NCBI GenBank assembly: GCA_017648525.1
Contig: JAGCIP010000120.1
Coordinates: 1-10,458 of the forward strand
Direction: 5' to 3'
DNA from: Clostridia bacterium
GTDB taxonomy: Bacteria; Bacillota; Clostridia; Christensenellales; Borkfalkiaceae
DNA: 10,458 nt
Shown: in pieces, positions 1-5,931 of the stretch
How positions within the stretch are numbered: position 1 is the stretch's first letter
Layout: each line of letters opens with the position of its first letter
Notes under the pieces: model-generated
What the model was told of the DNA's origin: nothing
Databases searched by the model: none
Seen by the model: only the letters and a program-made list of their open reading frames with translations
Made by a program: the position numbers and the translations under genes

Positions 1-291
1 ATAACATAAAACGGTATGGCTGAAAATGACGTTGTTTCGCTTGATGGCAAAGTTCACGACCCTAACCGTATAGATTTCCTAAATCGATATTTAAACGAAC
101 TAGAAAGGGCTACTAATGACGGTGTGGACGTTTCTGGGTATTTTGTGTGGACGTTCCTTGATAATTTTGAGTGGACGCGTGGCTACAACGATAGATTCGG
201 TATGGTTTACGTTGATTATGAAACTCAAAAAAGGACACCAAAGGATTCGGCTTTTTGGTATAAGGAATATATTGAAAAACATACAAAATAA
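1..291 (+). pseudogene. C-terminal part of a GH1 beta-glucosidase/6-phospho-beta-glucosidase, interrupted by a stop
   Basis: The reading frame from base 1 gives I-T-stop-N-G-M-A-E-N-D and runs on to a TAA at 289-291. This matches the end of glycoside hydrolase family 1, which hydrolyses beta-linked glucosides in the cytoplasm. The family hallmark ITENG carries the catalytic nucleophile glutamate; here that codon (7-9) is TAA, one base change from GAA. Downstream landmarks are intact: VSLDGKVHDPNRIDFL, the aglycone/glucose-site WTFLDNFEWTRGY and FGMVYVDYETQKRTPKDSA. An ATG at 16 opens a 91-residue frame, but it has no ribosome binding site and would lack the nucleophile, so it is unlikely to be a real start. 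I infer a nonsense-mutated gene, or a base error near the sequence edge; everything upstream is outside the window. The family call is firm. Pseudogene status depends on that one base. Confidence 0.8.
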
Positions 292-298
292 TTTAATT

Positions 299-336
299 AT
301 ACAAGGTCTGTAAAAATGCAGACCTTGTATTTTATT
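299..336 (+). terminator. Rho-independent terminator after the GH1 remnant
   Basis: A 12-bp perfect stem (299-310 with 319-330, core ACAAGGTCTG/CAGACCTTGT) has an 8-base loop and runs into a T-rich tail at 330-336. It starts 7 bases after the glycosidase stop codon, so it closes that transcription unit. Confidence 0.85.
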
Positions 337-411
337 TAAAAAGTTGTTTTATTATTTGCGGGATATGTCATAAAATAACATCTTTTTTTGCTAATTAATT
401 TTAGAATTTTC

Positions 412-440
412 TTGTTTATAACTGCAAGATAAGGTATAAT
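412..440 (+). promoter_or_regulatory. Probable sigma-A promoter of the sugar isomerase gene
   Basis: A perfect -10 box TATAAT (435-440) lies 17 bases after TTGTTT (412-417), a weak -35 box matching three of six consensus bases. Transcription would start near 447, giving a leader of about 28 bases. An AGGGGTG ribosome binding site (464-470) precedes the ATG at 475. The rest of the gap from 337 to 411 is AT-rich and shows nothing I can name. Confidence 0.55.
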
Positions 441-474
441 ATTTATAACATATTATTTTATATAGGGGTGTAAA

Positions 475-1023
475 ATGTTAACTAAAAAGCAATATGAAGA
501 CGGCGTTAAATACGTTATAAATGAGTTTGAAAATGCGGGAATTGTTATTACTGATGACGAGAAACAAAAAATTGAAGTCGCAGATTTTGGGCTTGGCATA
601 GTTGAAAAGGTTGGCTTACAAATTATAACTTACGTAAATACTGAAAAATGTTGTGCAAAAGAAATGGTTTTAAGACCTTTCCAAACTTGTCCAGAACATT
701 TACATCCAGATATTATTGAAAATGGTGTTAGTTATTCTGGAAAAGAGGAAACTTTTAGATGTAGAAAAGGTGTTGTGTATTTATATGTCTCTGGTGATGG
801 TTGTATAGAAGATATTAAGGCGGTAATTCCTGAAACCAAAGTTACGGTTTTTCACGAAATTGTGCTTAACGCAGGAGATCAATACACCCTTTATCCTAAT
901 ACTAAACATTGGTTTCAAGCGGGTAAGGACGGTGCGATTATTAGTGAATTTTCTACGAAAAGTAGAGATGAAAGTGATGTTTTTGAAGATGAGCGTATAA
1001 GTAGAATTCCAGAAGTAGAGTAG
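475..1023 (+). CDS. D-lyxose isomerase family protein (cupin sugar isomerase)
   Basis: The 182-residue protein resembles the D-lyxose/D-mannose ketol-isomerases (Lyx_isomer family, related to Bacillus YdaE), cytoplasmic metal-dependent enzymes that interconvert D-lyxose and D-xylulose or mannose and fructose. The metal-binding cupin pattern is visible: CPEHLHP gives His75 and His77, GKEETFRC gives Glu91 or Glu92, and PNTKHWFQAG gives His145. The tail SEFSTKSRDESDVFEDERI is also typical of the family. The length fits the family. The ATG is supported by AGGGGTG four bases upstream. The gene has its own promoter-like sequence and a terminator, so it is probably a single-gene unit, and it lies next to the broken glycosidase in what looks like a sugar-use region. 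Family assignment is confident. The preferred sugar cannot be told from sequence, so no gene symbol is given. Confidence 0.85.
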   Translation: MLTKKQYEDGVKYVINEFENAGIVITDDEKQKIEVADFGLGIVEKVGLQIITYVNTEKCCAKEMVLRPFQTCPEHLHPDIIENGVSYSGKEETFRCRKGVVYLYVSGDGCIEDIKAVIPETKVTVFHEIVLNAGDQYTLYPNTKHWFQAGKDGAIISEFSTKSRDESDVFEDERISRIPEVE

Positions 1024-1079
1024 TATTTTGTTAATTGTTTTTAAATATAATTTAATTAATTAAAAAGATAGGTTTTATT

Positions 1080-1113
1080 AAAGGTGTGCGATTTTTTAGG
1101 AGTACACCTTTTT
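1080..1113 (+). terminator. Probable rho-independent terminator after the sugar isomerase
   Basis: AAAGGTGTG (1080-1088) pairs with TACACCTTT (1103-1111), nine pairs including one G-T. The loop of about 14 bases is long, and five Ts (1109-1113) overlap the stem end. It lies 57 bases after the isomerase stop codon. The stem is modest, so confidence is moderate. Confidence 0.65.
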
Positions 1114-1144
1114 CATTTAAATTGTGGATGGTTGTGTTTTAAAG

Positions 1145-1179
1145 AATAAAAAATAGTACCAAGTGAAAACTTAATACTA
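1145..1179 (-). terminator. Second minus-strand terminator beyond the tRNA 3'-end duplicate
   Basis: Read on the minus strand, TAGTATTAAGT (1179-1169), loop TTTC, then ACTTGGTACTA (1164-1154) form an 11-bp stem with two G-T pairs, followed by six Ts (1153-1148). It stands directly after the duplicated tRNA 3' end at 1181-1203, just as the terminator at 1271-1306 stands after the intact tRNA gene. Confidence 0.75.
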
Positions 1180-1180
1180 C

Positions 1181-1203
1181 TTTGGCAGGGGAGACGCGAC
1201 TCG
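1181..1203 (-). repeat. Direct repeat, copy 1: duplicated 3' end of tRNA-Trp
   Basis: These 23 bases are identical to 1305-1327, with the two copies offset by 124 bases. The plus-strand core is GGCAGGGGAGACGCGACTCG. Read on the minus strand, the copy holds the last 21 bases of tRNA-Trp: the end of the T arm, the 3' acceptor strand, the discriminator G and CCA. The similarity stops at the T loop, so this copy cannot fold as a tRNA. Confidence 0.9.
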
Positions 1204-1270
1204 GGCGAAGCCCTGCGTAGTGAAACGTAGCAGTCAGCAATCGGCGGAGACGGGTGCGGGAATGGTTTGA
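1204..1270. other. GC-rich non-coding stretch between the two tRNA 3'-end copies
   Basis: From 1181 to 1260, 52 of 80 bases are G or C, unlike the AT-rich surroundings. It contains short self-complementary pieces: GGGC-GAA-GCCC at 1203-1213 and CTGC...GCAG at 1213-1233. GCAATCGGCGG followed by AGACG (1237-1252) looks like a shortened version of the tRNA-Trp anticodon-arm region at 1333-1354. No credible protein is encoded. I infer either the remains of a second tRNA-Trp copy with an insertion or a small GC-rich repeat unit; the window does not decide between them. Confidence 0.5.
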
Positions 1271-1306
1271 AAATAAAAAATCCCAACCACGATTGTGATT
1301 GAGATT
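1271..1306 (-). terminator. Rho-independent terminator of tRNA-Trp
   Basis: On the minus strand, right after the encoded CCA, AATCTCAATCAC (1306-1295), loop AATC, and GTGGTTGGGATT (1290-1279) form a 12-bp stem with two G-T pairs. A TTTTATTT tail (1278-1271) follows. The position and structure fit an intrinsic terminator for the tRNA transcript. Confidence 0.85.
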
Positions 1307-1327
1307 TGGCAGGGGAGACGCGACTCG
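1305..1327 (-). repeat. Direct repeat, copy 2: the intact tRNA-Trp 3' end
   Basis: This is the parental copy of the 23-base repeat. It overlaps the T arm, acceptor strand and CCA of the functional tRNA-Trp gene and is identical to 1181-1203. Confidence 0.9.
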
Positions 1328-1382
1328 AACACGCAACCGGCGGTTTTGGAGACCGCTGCTCTACCAATTGAGCCACTCCCCT
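1307..1382 (-). tRNA. tRNA-Trp (anticodon CCA)
   Basis: The minus strand folds as a complete 76-base tRNA. The acceptor stem pairs AGGGGAG with CTCCCCT. The D arm is GCTC-AATTGGTA-GAGC. The anticodon arm is GCGGT-CTCCAAA-ACCGC, whose loop places CCA at the anticodon, reading UGG tryptophan codons. The variable loop is CGGTT. The T arm is GCGTG-TTCGAGT-CGCGT, with G-T pairs in the stem. The discriminator is G, and the 3' CCA is encoded at 1309-1307. The gene is transcribed away from proC, from a strong promoter at 1394-1422, with a leader of only a few bases and its own terminator. Every arm is intact, so it is most likely functional. Confidence 0.97.
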
Positions 1383-1393
1383 AGGACGATAAC

Positions 1394-1422
1394 ATTATAT
1401 AGCAATTTACTGCTAATGTCAA
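1394..1422 (-). promoter_or_regulatory. Consensus sigma-A promoter of tRNA-Trp
   Basis: On the minus strand TTGACA (1422-1417) and TATAAT (1399-1394) are both perfect consensus boxes separated by 17 bases. The predicted transcription start, near 1387, is about five bases before the mature tRNA 5' end. Such a strong promoter fits a stable RNA gene. Confidence 0.9.
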
Positions 1423-1496
1423 GAAAAATTACTTGCTTATAATGAAAATTATTGTGCTTTATTTAATTAGTTTATTTACTCATAAATAAATTACGA

Positions 1497-1525
1497 TTGA
1501 CAAAATATTATTTATATTGTAAAAT
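1497..1525 (+). promoter_or_regulatory. Sigma-A promoter of the proC-rnhA operon
   Basis: TTGACA (1497-1502), a perfect -35 box, is followed after 17 bases by TAAAAT (1520-1525), five of six matches to the -10 consensus. Transcription would begin near 1532. AGGTG at 1555-1559 is the ribosome binding site for the ATG at 1564. The promoter is divergent from the tRNA-Trp promoter. Confidence 0.8.
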
Positions 1526-1563
1526 TAATTTAACGAATATTTAAGTGTTAATACAGGTGTAAA

Positions 1564-2370
1564 ATGAAATACAAACTTGGTGTAATCGGTGCGGGTTTTA
1601 TGTCAACCGCAATAATTAACGGCGTAATATCTTCTAAAATTATAAACTCTAACCAAATAATAGTTAGCGACGTTAATGCTTGTGCGCTTGAAATTATGGC
1701 ACAAAAAGGTGTTGACACAACACAATGTAATTTTGATTTAGTTAACGAGTCTGAGTTTGTGTTGTTTGCGATTAAGCCTCAAAATCTTAACTCTGTCTTA
1801 GATGAAATTAAAGATTCTGCTAAATCAAACCAAAAGTTTATTTCGATAATGGCGGGCGTTAAAAAGGAAAAAATCAAAAAGGTGATTAACGGAGCTTTAG
1901 TTGCAAGATGTATGCCAAATACACCTTGTGCAATTGGTTGTGGGGCGATAGGTATAGATAGTTCAGATTTTGTTCAAAAGGACGATGTGGATTTTGTAAA
2001 TAGTCTTTTTTCATCTTTAGCAAGTTTTGTAAATTTAAGCGAAGATAAAATGAACGCTGTTACCGGTGTTAGTGGCTCGGCTCCTGCATATTTCTACTTG
2101 TTTTTAAAGTATATTATTGATGCGGGTGTTAAAAACGGGCTTGATTATGAAGATGCTAAACTTCTTGCAACAAATACTATGATAGGTGCAGGCCGTATGG
2201 TTTTGGCTAATCCAGAAAAAACGATTGAACAACTTATTGATGCTGTTTGTAGTAAAGGTGGAACGACTATAGAAGCGGTAAAAGTTTTTAAGGATAATTG
2301 CTTAAAAGATATTACTGAAAAGGCAATTGACGCCTGTGTTAATCGTTCTTTTGAATTGGAGAATTTATGA
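1564..2370 (+). CDS. proC: Pyrroline-5-carboxylate reductase
   Basis: This cytoplasmic enzyme makes the last step of proline synthesis, reducing 1-pyrroline-5-carboxylate to proline with NAD(P)H. The 268 residues fit the family. An N-terminal Rossmann fold starts with GVIGAGFMSTAI (glycines at 6, 9 and 11). The FAIKPQ segment and the RCMPNTPC loop are the usual nucleotide and substrate contacts. The C-terminal helical dimerisation domain carries the P5CR signature GVSGSAPAYFYLF and, later, SKGGTTIEA. The ATG is preceded by AGGTG at a spacing of four. It is the first gene of an operon driven by the 1497-1525 promoter. Its TGA overlaps the start of rnhA in the sequence ATGA, so the two are probably translationally coupled. 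No glutamate kinase or glutamyl-phosphate reductase gene is in the window. No anomaly seen. Confidence 0.96.
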   Translation: MKYKLGVIGAGFMSTAIINGVISSKIINSNQIIVSDVNACALEIMAQKGVDTTQCNFDLVNESEFVLFAIKPQNLNSVLDEIKDSAKSNQKFISIMAGVKKEKIKKVINGALVARCMPNTPCAIGCGAIGIDSSDFVQKDDVDFVNSLFSSLASFVNLSEDKMNAVTGVSGSAPAYFYLFLKYIIDAGVKNGLDYEDAKLLATNTMIGAGRMVLANPEKTIEQLIDAVCSKGGTTIEAVKVFKDNCLKDITEKAIDACVNRSFELENL

Positions 2371-2804
2371 AAACTGTTGAAATATATACCGACGGAGCTT
2401 GTAGTGGCAACCCTGGAAGCGGTGGCTATTGTGCTATACTTATGTATAATGGTGCGGAAAAAATTATTAGTGGTGCGGAAAAAGACACGACTAATAACCG
2501 TATGGAGTTATTAGCCGTAATCAAGGGCTTAGAGGCCTTAAAAGAACGGTGCAACGTTAATTTATACAGCGATTCTCGATACGTTACAGACGCATTTAAT
2601 CAGGGTTGGATAAATAACTGGATTGATAATAATTGGCGCACGGCGGACAAAAAAGAAGTTAAAAACGTAGATTTATGGAAAAGTTTATTAGAATTTACTA
2701 ATTATCACGTGGTTAATTTTATAAAGGTCAAAGGGCATTCTGATAACGAGAATAATAATAAGTGCGACAAGATTGCCGTCAATGAATATAAAAAGTTGCA
2801 ATAA
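2367..2804 (+). CDS. rnhA: Ribonuclease HI
   Basis: This endonuclease cleaves the RNA strand of RNA-DNA hybrids, for example R-loops and primers. The 145 residues are close to the usual 150 to 160. The catalytic acidic set is complete: Asp9 in YTDGACSGNPG, Glu47 in TTNNRMELLA, Asp69 in YSDSRYV and Asp134 in NNKCDKIA, with the loop histidine His124 in KVKGHSDN. The substrate-binding handle keeps Trp81, Trp85 and Trp90 and ends in RTADKKEVKNVDLW. However, the basic residues usually found between Trp85 and Trp90 are replaced by I-D-N-N. TTGGAG at 2356-2361 gives a good ribosome binding site inside the end of proC, and the genes overlap by four bases. Function is confident. Confidence 0.96.
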   Translation: MKTVEIYTDGACSGNPGSGGYCAILMYNGAEKIISGAEKDTTNNRMELLAVIKGLEALKERCNVNLYSDSRYVTDAFNQGWINNWIDNNWRTADKKEVKNVDLWKSLLEFTNYHVVNFIKVKGHSDNENNNKCDKIAVNEYKKLQ

Positions 2805-2819
2805 ATCCTTGTGATATAT

Positions 2820-2869
2820 ATCAAATTTACTAAATATAATTTATTATGAATAATATTAGTAAATTTGAT
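2820..2869. repeat. 14-bp perfect inverted repeat enclosing the start codon of the VTT protein gene
   Basis: ATCAAATTTACTAA (2820-2833) is exactly complementary to TTAGTAAATTTGAT (2856-2869). The 22-base interval between them contains the ATG at 2846 and a smaller 6-bp inverted repeat, TATTAT-GA-ATAATA (2842-2855). No Shine-Dalgarno sequence is visible before this ATG. As RNA, the stem would put the start codon in the loop; as DNA, it could be an operator. It is very AT-rich, so a role is inferred only. Confidence 0.55.
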
Positions 2870-3751
2870 TTTCTTAAACAAATACTTATTTGCGTTTCCG
2901 TGTTTTTGGCGGGGTGTGTGGTTATTGTATTTTCCGTGCTATATCTACAAACCTTTCAATTTTATACGCAAACTGCGAATGTGGACAAAATAATTAGTGT
3001 AATTATTATGTTTGTCGTAAGTATTTGTTTTTTAATTTTATCGCTTGTAAATAAGCCTGAAACCGTTATTTTCAAATTATCGTTTATTGTTATAATTGCA
3101 ATCGGTGTGTTCTTTGCGCTTGCATTTTTACTTAAAAATAGTGGTTTTTTTGATAAAATTCAATCTGTAAACGAATTTCAAGAATACATAAAAAGCTTTG
3201 GTGGTTTTGCGGTTGTTGTCTTTGTTTTAATTCAGTTTCTTCAGGTTGTTTTGTTGCCTTTACCGTCTTTTTTAACTATAGGTGTGGGCGTTTTATTGTT
3301 TGGACCGTTAAAGTGCGCTGTGTATAGTTTTATCGGCATTTTTATAGGCTCTATGGTTGCTCACTTTGTTGGAAAATTTTTTGGCGTTAAAATAGTTAGG
3401 TGGGTTATAGGTGAAAAGACGTTAAATAAAATTGTTAAGATGATGGAAGGAAAAAGCGAGTTGCTCTTATCTATTATGTTTTTATTTCCGTTTTTTCCTG
3501 ACGACGCTCTTTGTTTTGTATCGGGTATTGTTGCTGTTGATTCTAAATTTTACTTTTATATGGTGCTATTTACTCGGTTAGTAACAGTTTTTTTATCTGC
3601 ATTTTCTATAAACAATAGTCTAATACCATATGATACTTGGTGGGGAATTCTGCTTTGGGGTTTGTTTTTCTTGTTTGCTATATTTGTTGTTTTTGCCGTT
3701 TACAAGTGGTCGGATAAGATAAAGACAATATTAAACAAATGTAGTAAATAA
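2846..3751 (+). CDS. VTT-domain (TVP38/TMEM64, SNARE-associated/DedA-like) membrane protein
   Basis: The 301-residue protein is strongly hydrophobic. Likely membrane segments are at about 13-34, 49-68, 78-97, 121-152, 157-177, 205-230, 234-255 and 265-290. The VTT domain occupies about 118-255. Its key motif is FLFPFFPDDALCFVSG (212-227), with the conserved aspartate pair Asp219-Asp220, and the re-entrant-type segment LLPLPSFLTIGVGVLLFG precedes it. Related DedA/TVP38 proteins are known or proposed to act in membrane lipid handling and the proton gradient; the specific job here is unknown. The domain is preceded by roughly 75 extra N-terminal residues holding two or more membrane helices. The ATG lies 41 bases after rnhA inside an inverted repeat and has no clear ribosome binding site. 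Family is confident, the exact start slightly less so. Confidence 0.87.
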   Translation: MNNISKFDFLKQILICVSVFLAGCVVIVFSVLYLQTFQFYTQTANVDKIISVIIMFVVSICFLILSLVNKPETVIFKLSFIVIIAIGVFFALAFLLKNSGFFDKIQSVNEFQEYIKSFGGFAVVVFVLIQFLQVVLLPLPSFLTIGVGVLLFGPLKCAVYSFIGIFIGSMVAHFVGKFFGVKIVRWVIGEKTLNKIVKMMEGKSELLLSIMFLFPFFPDDALCFVSGIVAVDSKFYFYMVLFTRLVTVFLSAFSINNSLIPYDTWWGILLWGLFFLFAIFVVFAVYKWSDKIKTILNKCSK

Positions 3752-3794
3752 CAATCTAAATCAACTATAATTATGTCAGGCATAAAGGTGCGGT

Positions 3795-4541
3795 ATGAAT
3801 ATATTATTAACTAACGATGATGGAATAAATAGTCAAGGTTTAATTAAATTTGCAAAAAAACTTTCGAAAGGAAATAATCTTTTAGTAATTGCACCAAACG
3901 GCAACAGGTCTGCGTGTGCGCACTCATTATCGGTTGGTAAAGATATAATAATTAGGAAAAAAACAATAATTGATGGCGTTAAAGCTTTTGAAACTTCTGG
4001 CACGCCTGTTGATTGTGTTAAAATTTCTAAACTTATGTTTGGTAATTTTAATACCGATATAGTTGTTGCGGGAATAAATAAAGGACATAATCTTGGCTCA
4101 GACATCTTGTATTCTGGCACGTTGTCTGCGGCGTGTGAAGGTGCGTTTTTTAATTACGTTTCATTTGCTTTTTCTGCATTTGAACTTGGTGAAAGTGATT
4201 TTGAAAGTCTTTCTTGTTATGCCGAAAAATTGATATATAAGCTCTATTCTATTTCTGCTCGTGGCGACGTGTGGAATATAAATTTTCCGCCGTGTAAACC
4301 AAATGAATTTAAAGGTGTAAAAATCACTAAGTTTGGCAAGCAACTTTACACCGATAGATATGAAAAGACGGGTGAGAATACTTATAGATTAGTTGGTGAA
4401 CTTGTTGAACATAATCAAAACGATAGTGATTGCGACGTTGAGTGGATTAAAAAAGGGTTTATTACCGTTACACCTGTTTTATACGATAAAACTGATAAAG
4501 CAAGAATGAATAAGTATAGCGATATAGTTTTTAATTTTTAA
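3795..4541 (+). CDS. surE: 5'/3'-nucleotidase SurE
   Basis: SurE removes phosphate from 5'- and 3'-nucleoside monophosphates using a divalent metal and is linked to stress and stationary-phase survival. The 248 residues match the family. Metal-binding motifs are in place: LLTNDDGI at the N terminus (Asp8, Asp9), APNGNRSA (Ser39) and AGINKGHNLGSDILYSGTLSAA (Asn95). SGTPVDC at 68-74 is the usual active-site strand. The C-terminal part, with NINFPP and later VTPV, forms the dimerisation region. AAAGGTG (3784-3790) is a good ribosome binding site four bases before the ATG. A TATAAT occurs at 3766-3771 without a convincing -35 box, so surE may be read mainly as part of the proC-rnhA unit. A hairpin terminator follows it. 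Confidence 0.96.
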   Translation: MNILLTNDDGINSQGLIKFAKKLSKGNNLLVIAPNGNRSACAHSLSVGKDIIIRKKTIIDGVKAFETSGTPVDCVKISKLMFGNFNTDIVVAGINKGHNLGSDILYSGTLSAACEGAFFNYVSFAFSAFELGESDFESLSCYAEKLIYKLYSISARGDVWNINFPPCKPNEFKGVKITKFGKQLYTDRYEKTGENTYRLVGELVEHNQNDSDCDVEWIKKGFITVTPVLYDKTDKARMNKYSDIVFNF

Positions 4542-4547
4542 TCAAAC

Positions 4548-4572
4548 CTAAAGCGCCGTTTGGCGCTTTTAG
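4548..4572 (+). terminator. Rho-independent terminator after surE
   Basis: AAAGCGCC (4550-4557) and GGCGCTTT (4562-4569) form an eight-pair GC-rich stem with loop GTTT, just six bases past the surE stop. The T tail is short (TTTTAG), so termination may be partial. It separates the proC-surE group from the next unit. Confidence 0.75.
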
Positions 4573-4648
4573 TATGTTATTAATTAATTTCTATAATTTT
4601 TGCATCAATTTGCGCAGTTTAATTGCAAATTTCAAAGTAAAATGATAT

Positions 4649-4687
4649 TATAATATAGTTATTTGGAGTTAATAGTTTACTTTGGAG
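4649..4687 (+). promoter_or_regulatory. Possible promoter -10 box and start-deciding ribosome binding site for the flavoprotein gene
   Basis: TATAAT at 4649-4654 is a perfect -10 box, but no good -35 box lies 16 to 18 bases upstream; TTGCAA at 4623-4628 is 20 bases away. TTTGGAG at 4681-4687, seven bases before GTG at 4695, is a clear ribosome binding site and fixes the non-ATG start. A second TTTGGAG lies at 4662-4668. The rest of 4573-4648 is AT-rich and shows no gene. Confidence 0.45.
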
Positions 4688-4694
4688 ATTTTTT

Positions 4695-5909
4695 GTGAGT
4701 AAAGTAGTAGTTATAGGTGGTGGTGCATCCGGCTTGTTTGCATCTTACGCATCGGCTATGCGTGGAAATGAAACCATCTTGATTGAAAAAAACGATAAAT
4801 TAGGCAAGAAAATTTACATTACAGGTAAAGGTAGGTGCAATTTAACGGCATCTGTGTCTAATCAAGAATTTTTTAACAACGTGGTATCTAATCCAAAGTT
4901 TTTATTTAGTGCCATAAACAGTTTTTCATCATACGATACTATTGATTTTTTTACAAATAACGGATTAGAATTAAAAACTGAGCGTGGAAATAGAGTTTTT
5001 CCAGCGAGCGATAAGGCTAGCGACGTTACAAAAACCTTGGAAAAATGCTTGTTGAATTTAGGTGTTGATATTAGGTTAAACACCCAAGTTTTAGACGTAA
5101 TAACTGAGGGTGGCGCAGTAAAAGGCGTAACTACTGGAAATGGTGAAGTTTTATGCGACTCTATAATAGTTTGTACTGGTGGTATATCATACCCAACGAC
5201 TGGTAGCACGGGAGATGGTTACAAATTTGCTAAAAAATTTGGACACAGCATAGTTGATTTAAGACCTGCCTTGGTTGGAATTGAATTATGTGGTAGTGAT
5301 TTTTTAGAAATGCAGGGTCTATCATTAAAAAACGTAAAAATTTCTGCTTTTACTGATGGTAAACAAGTTTTTGACGATTTTGGTGAAATGCTATTTACGC
5401 ACTTTGGTATTTCTGGACCTATCGTTCTTTCTTGTTCTTCAAAGATAAATAGGCTAAGCAACGTGGAAATATCGATTGATTTAAAGCCTGCCTTAGATTT
5501 TGTTACACTTGAAAATAGGTTGATAAGGGAGTTTAAGGAAAACTCGAATAAAACGCTGTTTTATGCTTTACGCTCGTTGTTGCCTAAAACTTTGATTGAG
5601 TGTGTAATTCGTCAAGCTAGATTGTCACCGCAAACTAACTGTAGTCAAGTAACGGTTGAAATGCGCCGTCAGTTGATAAATGTCTTAAAAGGGCTTAAGT
5701 TTACAGTTAAAAAACTGCGTGTTATTAACGAGGCAATAGTTACTTCTGGTGGGGTAAGCGTTAAAGAAATTAACCCCAAAACAATGGAGAGTAAACTTGT
5801 TAAAAACTTGTATTTTGCGGGCGAAGTACTAGACGTTGACGCATTTACGGGCGGGTATAATTTACAAATTGCATTTTCTACCGGTTTTGTTGCTGGTAAT
5901 AATTGTTAA
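4695..5909 (+). CDS. HI0933/YhiN family FAD-dependent oxidoreductase (aminoacetone oxidase-like)
   Basis: This 404-residue flavoprotein belongs to the HI0933-like family. Many members are annotated NAD(P)/FAD-dependent oxidoreductase or aminoacetone oxidase family; their physiological reaction is not well established. The N-terminal dinucleotide-binding motif VVVIGGGASGLFAS (5-18) binds FAD. It is followed by the family block KLGKKIYITGKGRCNLTAS. Further family blocks are CTGGISYPTTGSTGDGY, LFTHFGISGPIVLSC and the C-terminal VTSGGVSVKEI and LYFAGEVLDVDAFTGGYNLQ, which close over the flavin. Translation starts at GTG (4695), chosen because TTTGGAG lies at the right spacing and MSKVVVIGGG is the normal N terminus. 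It is first in a rightward unit with cmk, plsC and ispH-S1. The family is certain, the substrate unknown. Confidence 0.92.
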   Translation: MSKVVVIGGGASGLFASYASAMRGNETILIEKNDKLGKKIYITGKGRCNLTASVSNQEFFNNVVSNPKFLFSAINSFSSYDTIDFFTNNGLELKTERGNRVFPASDKASDVTKTLEKCLLNLGVDIRLNTQVLDVITEGGAVKGVTTGNGEVLCDSIIVCTGGISYPTTGSTGDGYKFAKKFGHSIVDLRPALVGIELCGSDFLEMQGLSLKNVKISAFTDGKQVFDDFGEMLFTHFGISGPIVLSCSSKINRLSNVEISIDLKPALDFVTLENRLIREFKENSNKTLFYALRSLLPKTLIECVIRQARLSPQTNCSQVTVEMRRQLINVLKGLKFTVKKLRVINEAIVTSGGVSVKEINPKTMESKLVKNLYFAGEVLDVDAFTGGYNLQIAFSTGFVAGNNC

Positions 5910-5931
5910 AATAGTTTAGGAGGAATATTTT

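Noticed and set aside
16..291. A separate small gene starting at the ATG at 16
   Set aside because: There is no ribosome binding site, and the sequence is plainly the C-terminal end of a GH1 enzyme whose frame continues left of the ATG.
366..393. Weak hairpin before a run of seven Ts in the gap ahead of the sugar isomerase, as a second terminator
   Set aside because: The stem needs a two-base bulge and has only about five pairs; the strong terminator at 299-336 already explains termination.
1181..1327. An integrated mobile element bounded by tRNA-derived attachment sites
   Set aside because: The interval is only about 100 bases and holds no integrase or cargo, so the duplication is reported without calling it an element.
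1113..1376. Minus-strand open frames of 87 and 65 codons across the tRNA-Trp region
   Set aside because: They are translations of the tRNA gene, its terminator and the GC-rich repeat. There is no ribosome binding site and no protein-like composition.
3743..3771. A dedicated surE promoter using TATAAT at 3766-3771
   Set aside because: No acceptable -35 box is found at a 16 to 18 base distance, so it is not listed as a promoter.
4608..4632. AATTTGC ... GCAAATT inverted repeat upstream of the flavoprotein gene as an operator
   Set aside because: Only seven pairs with an 11-base gap in very AT-rich DNA; easily due to chance.
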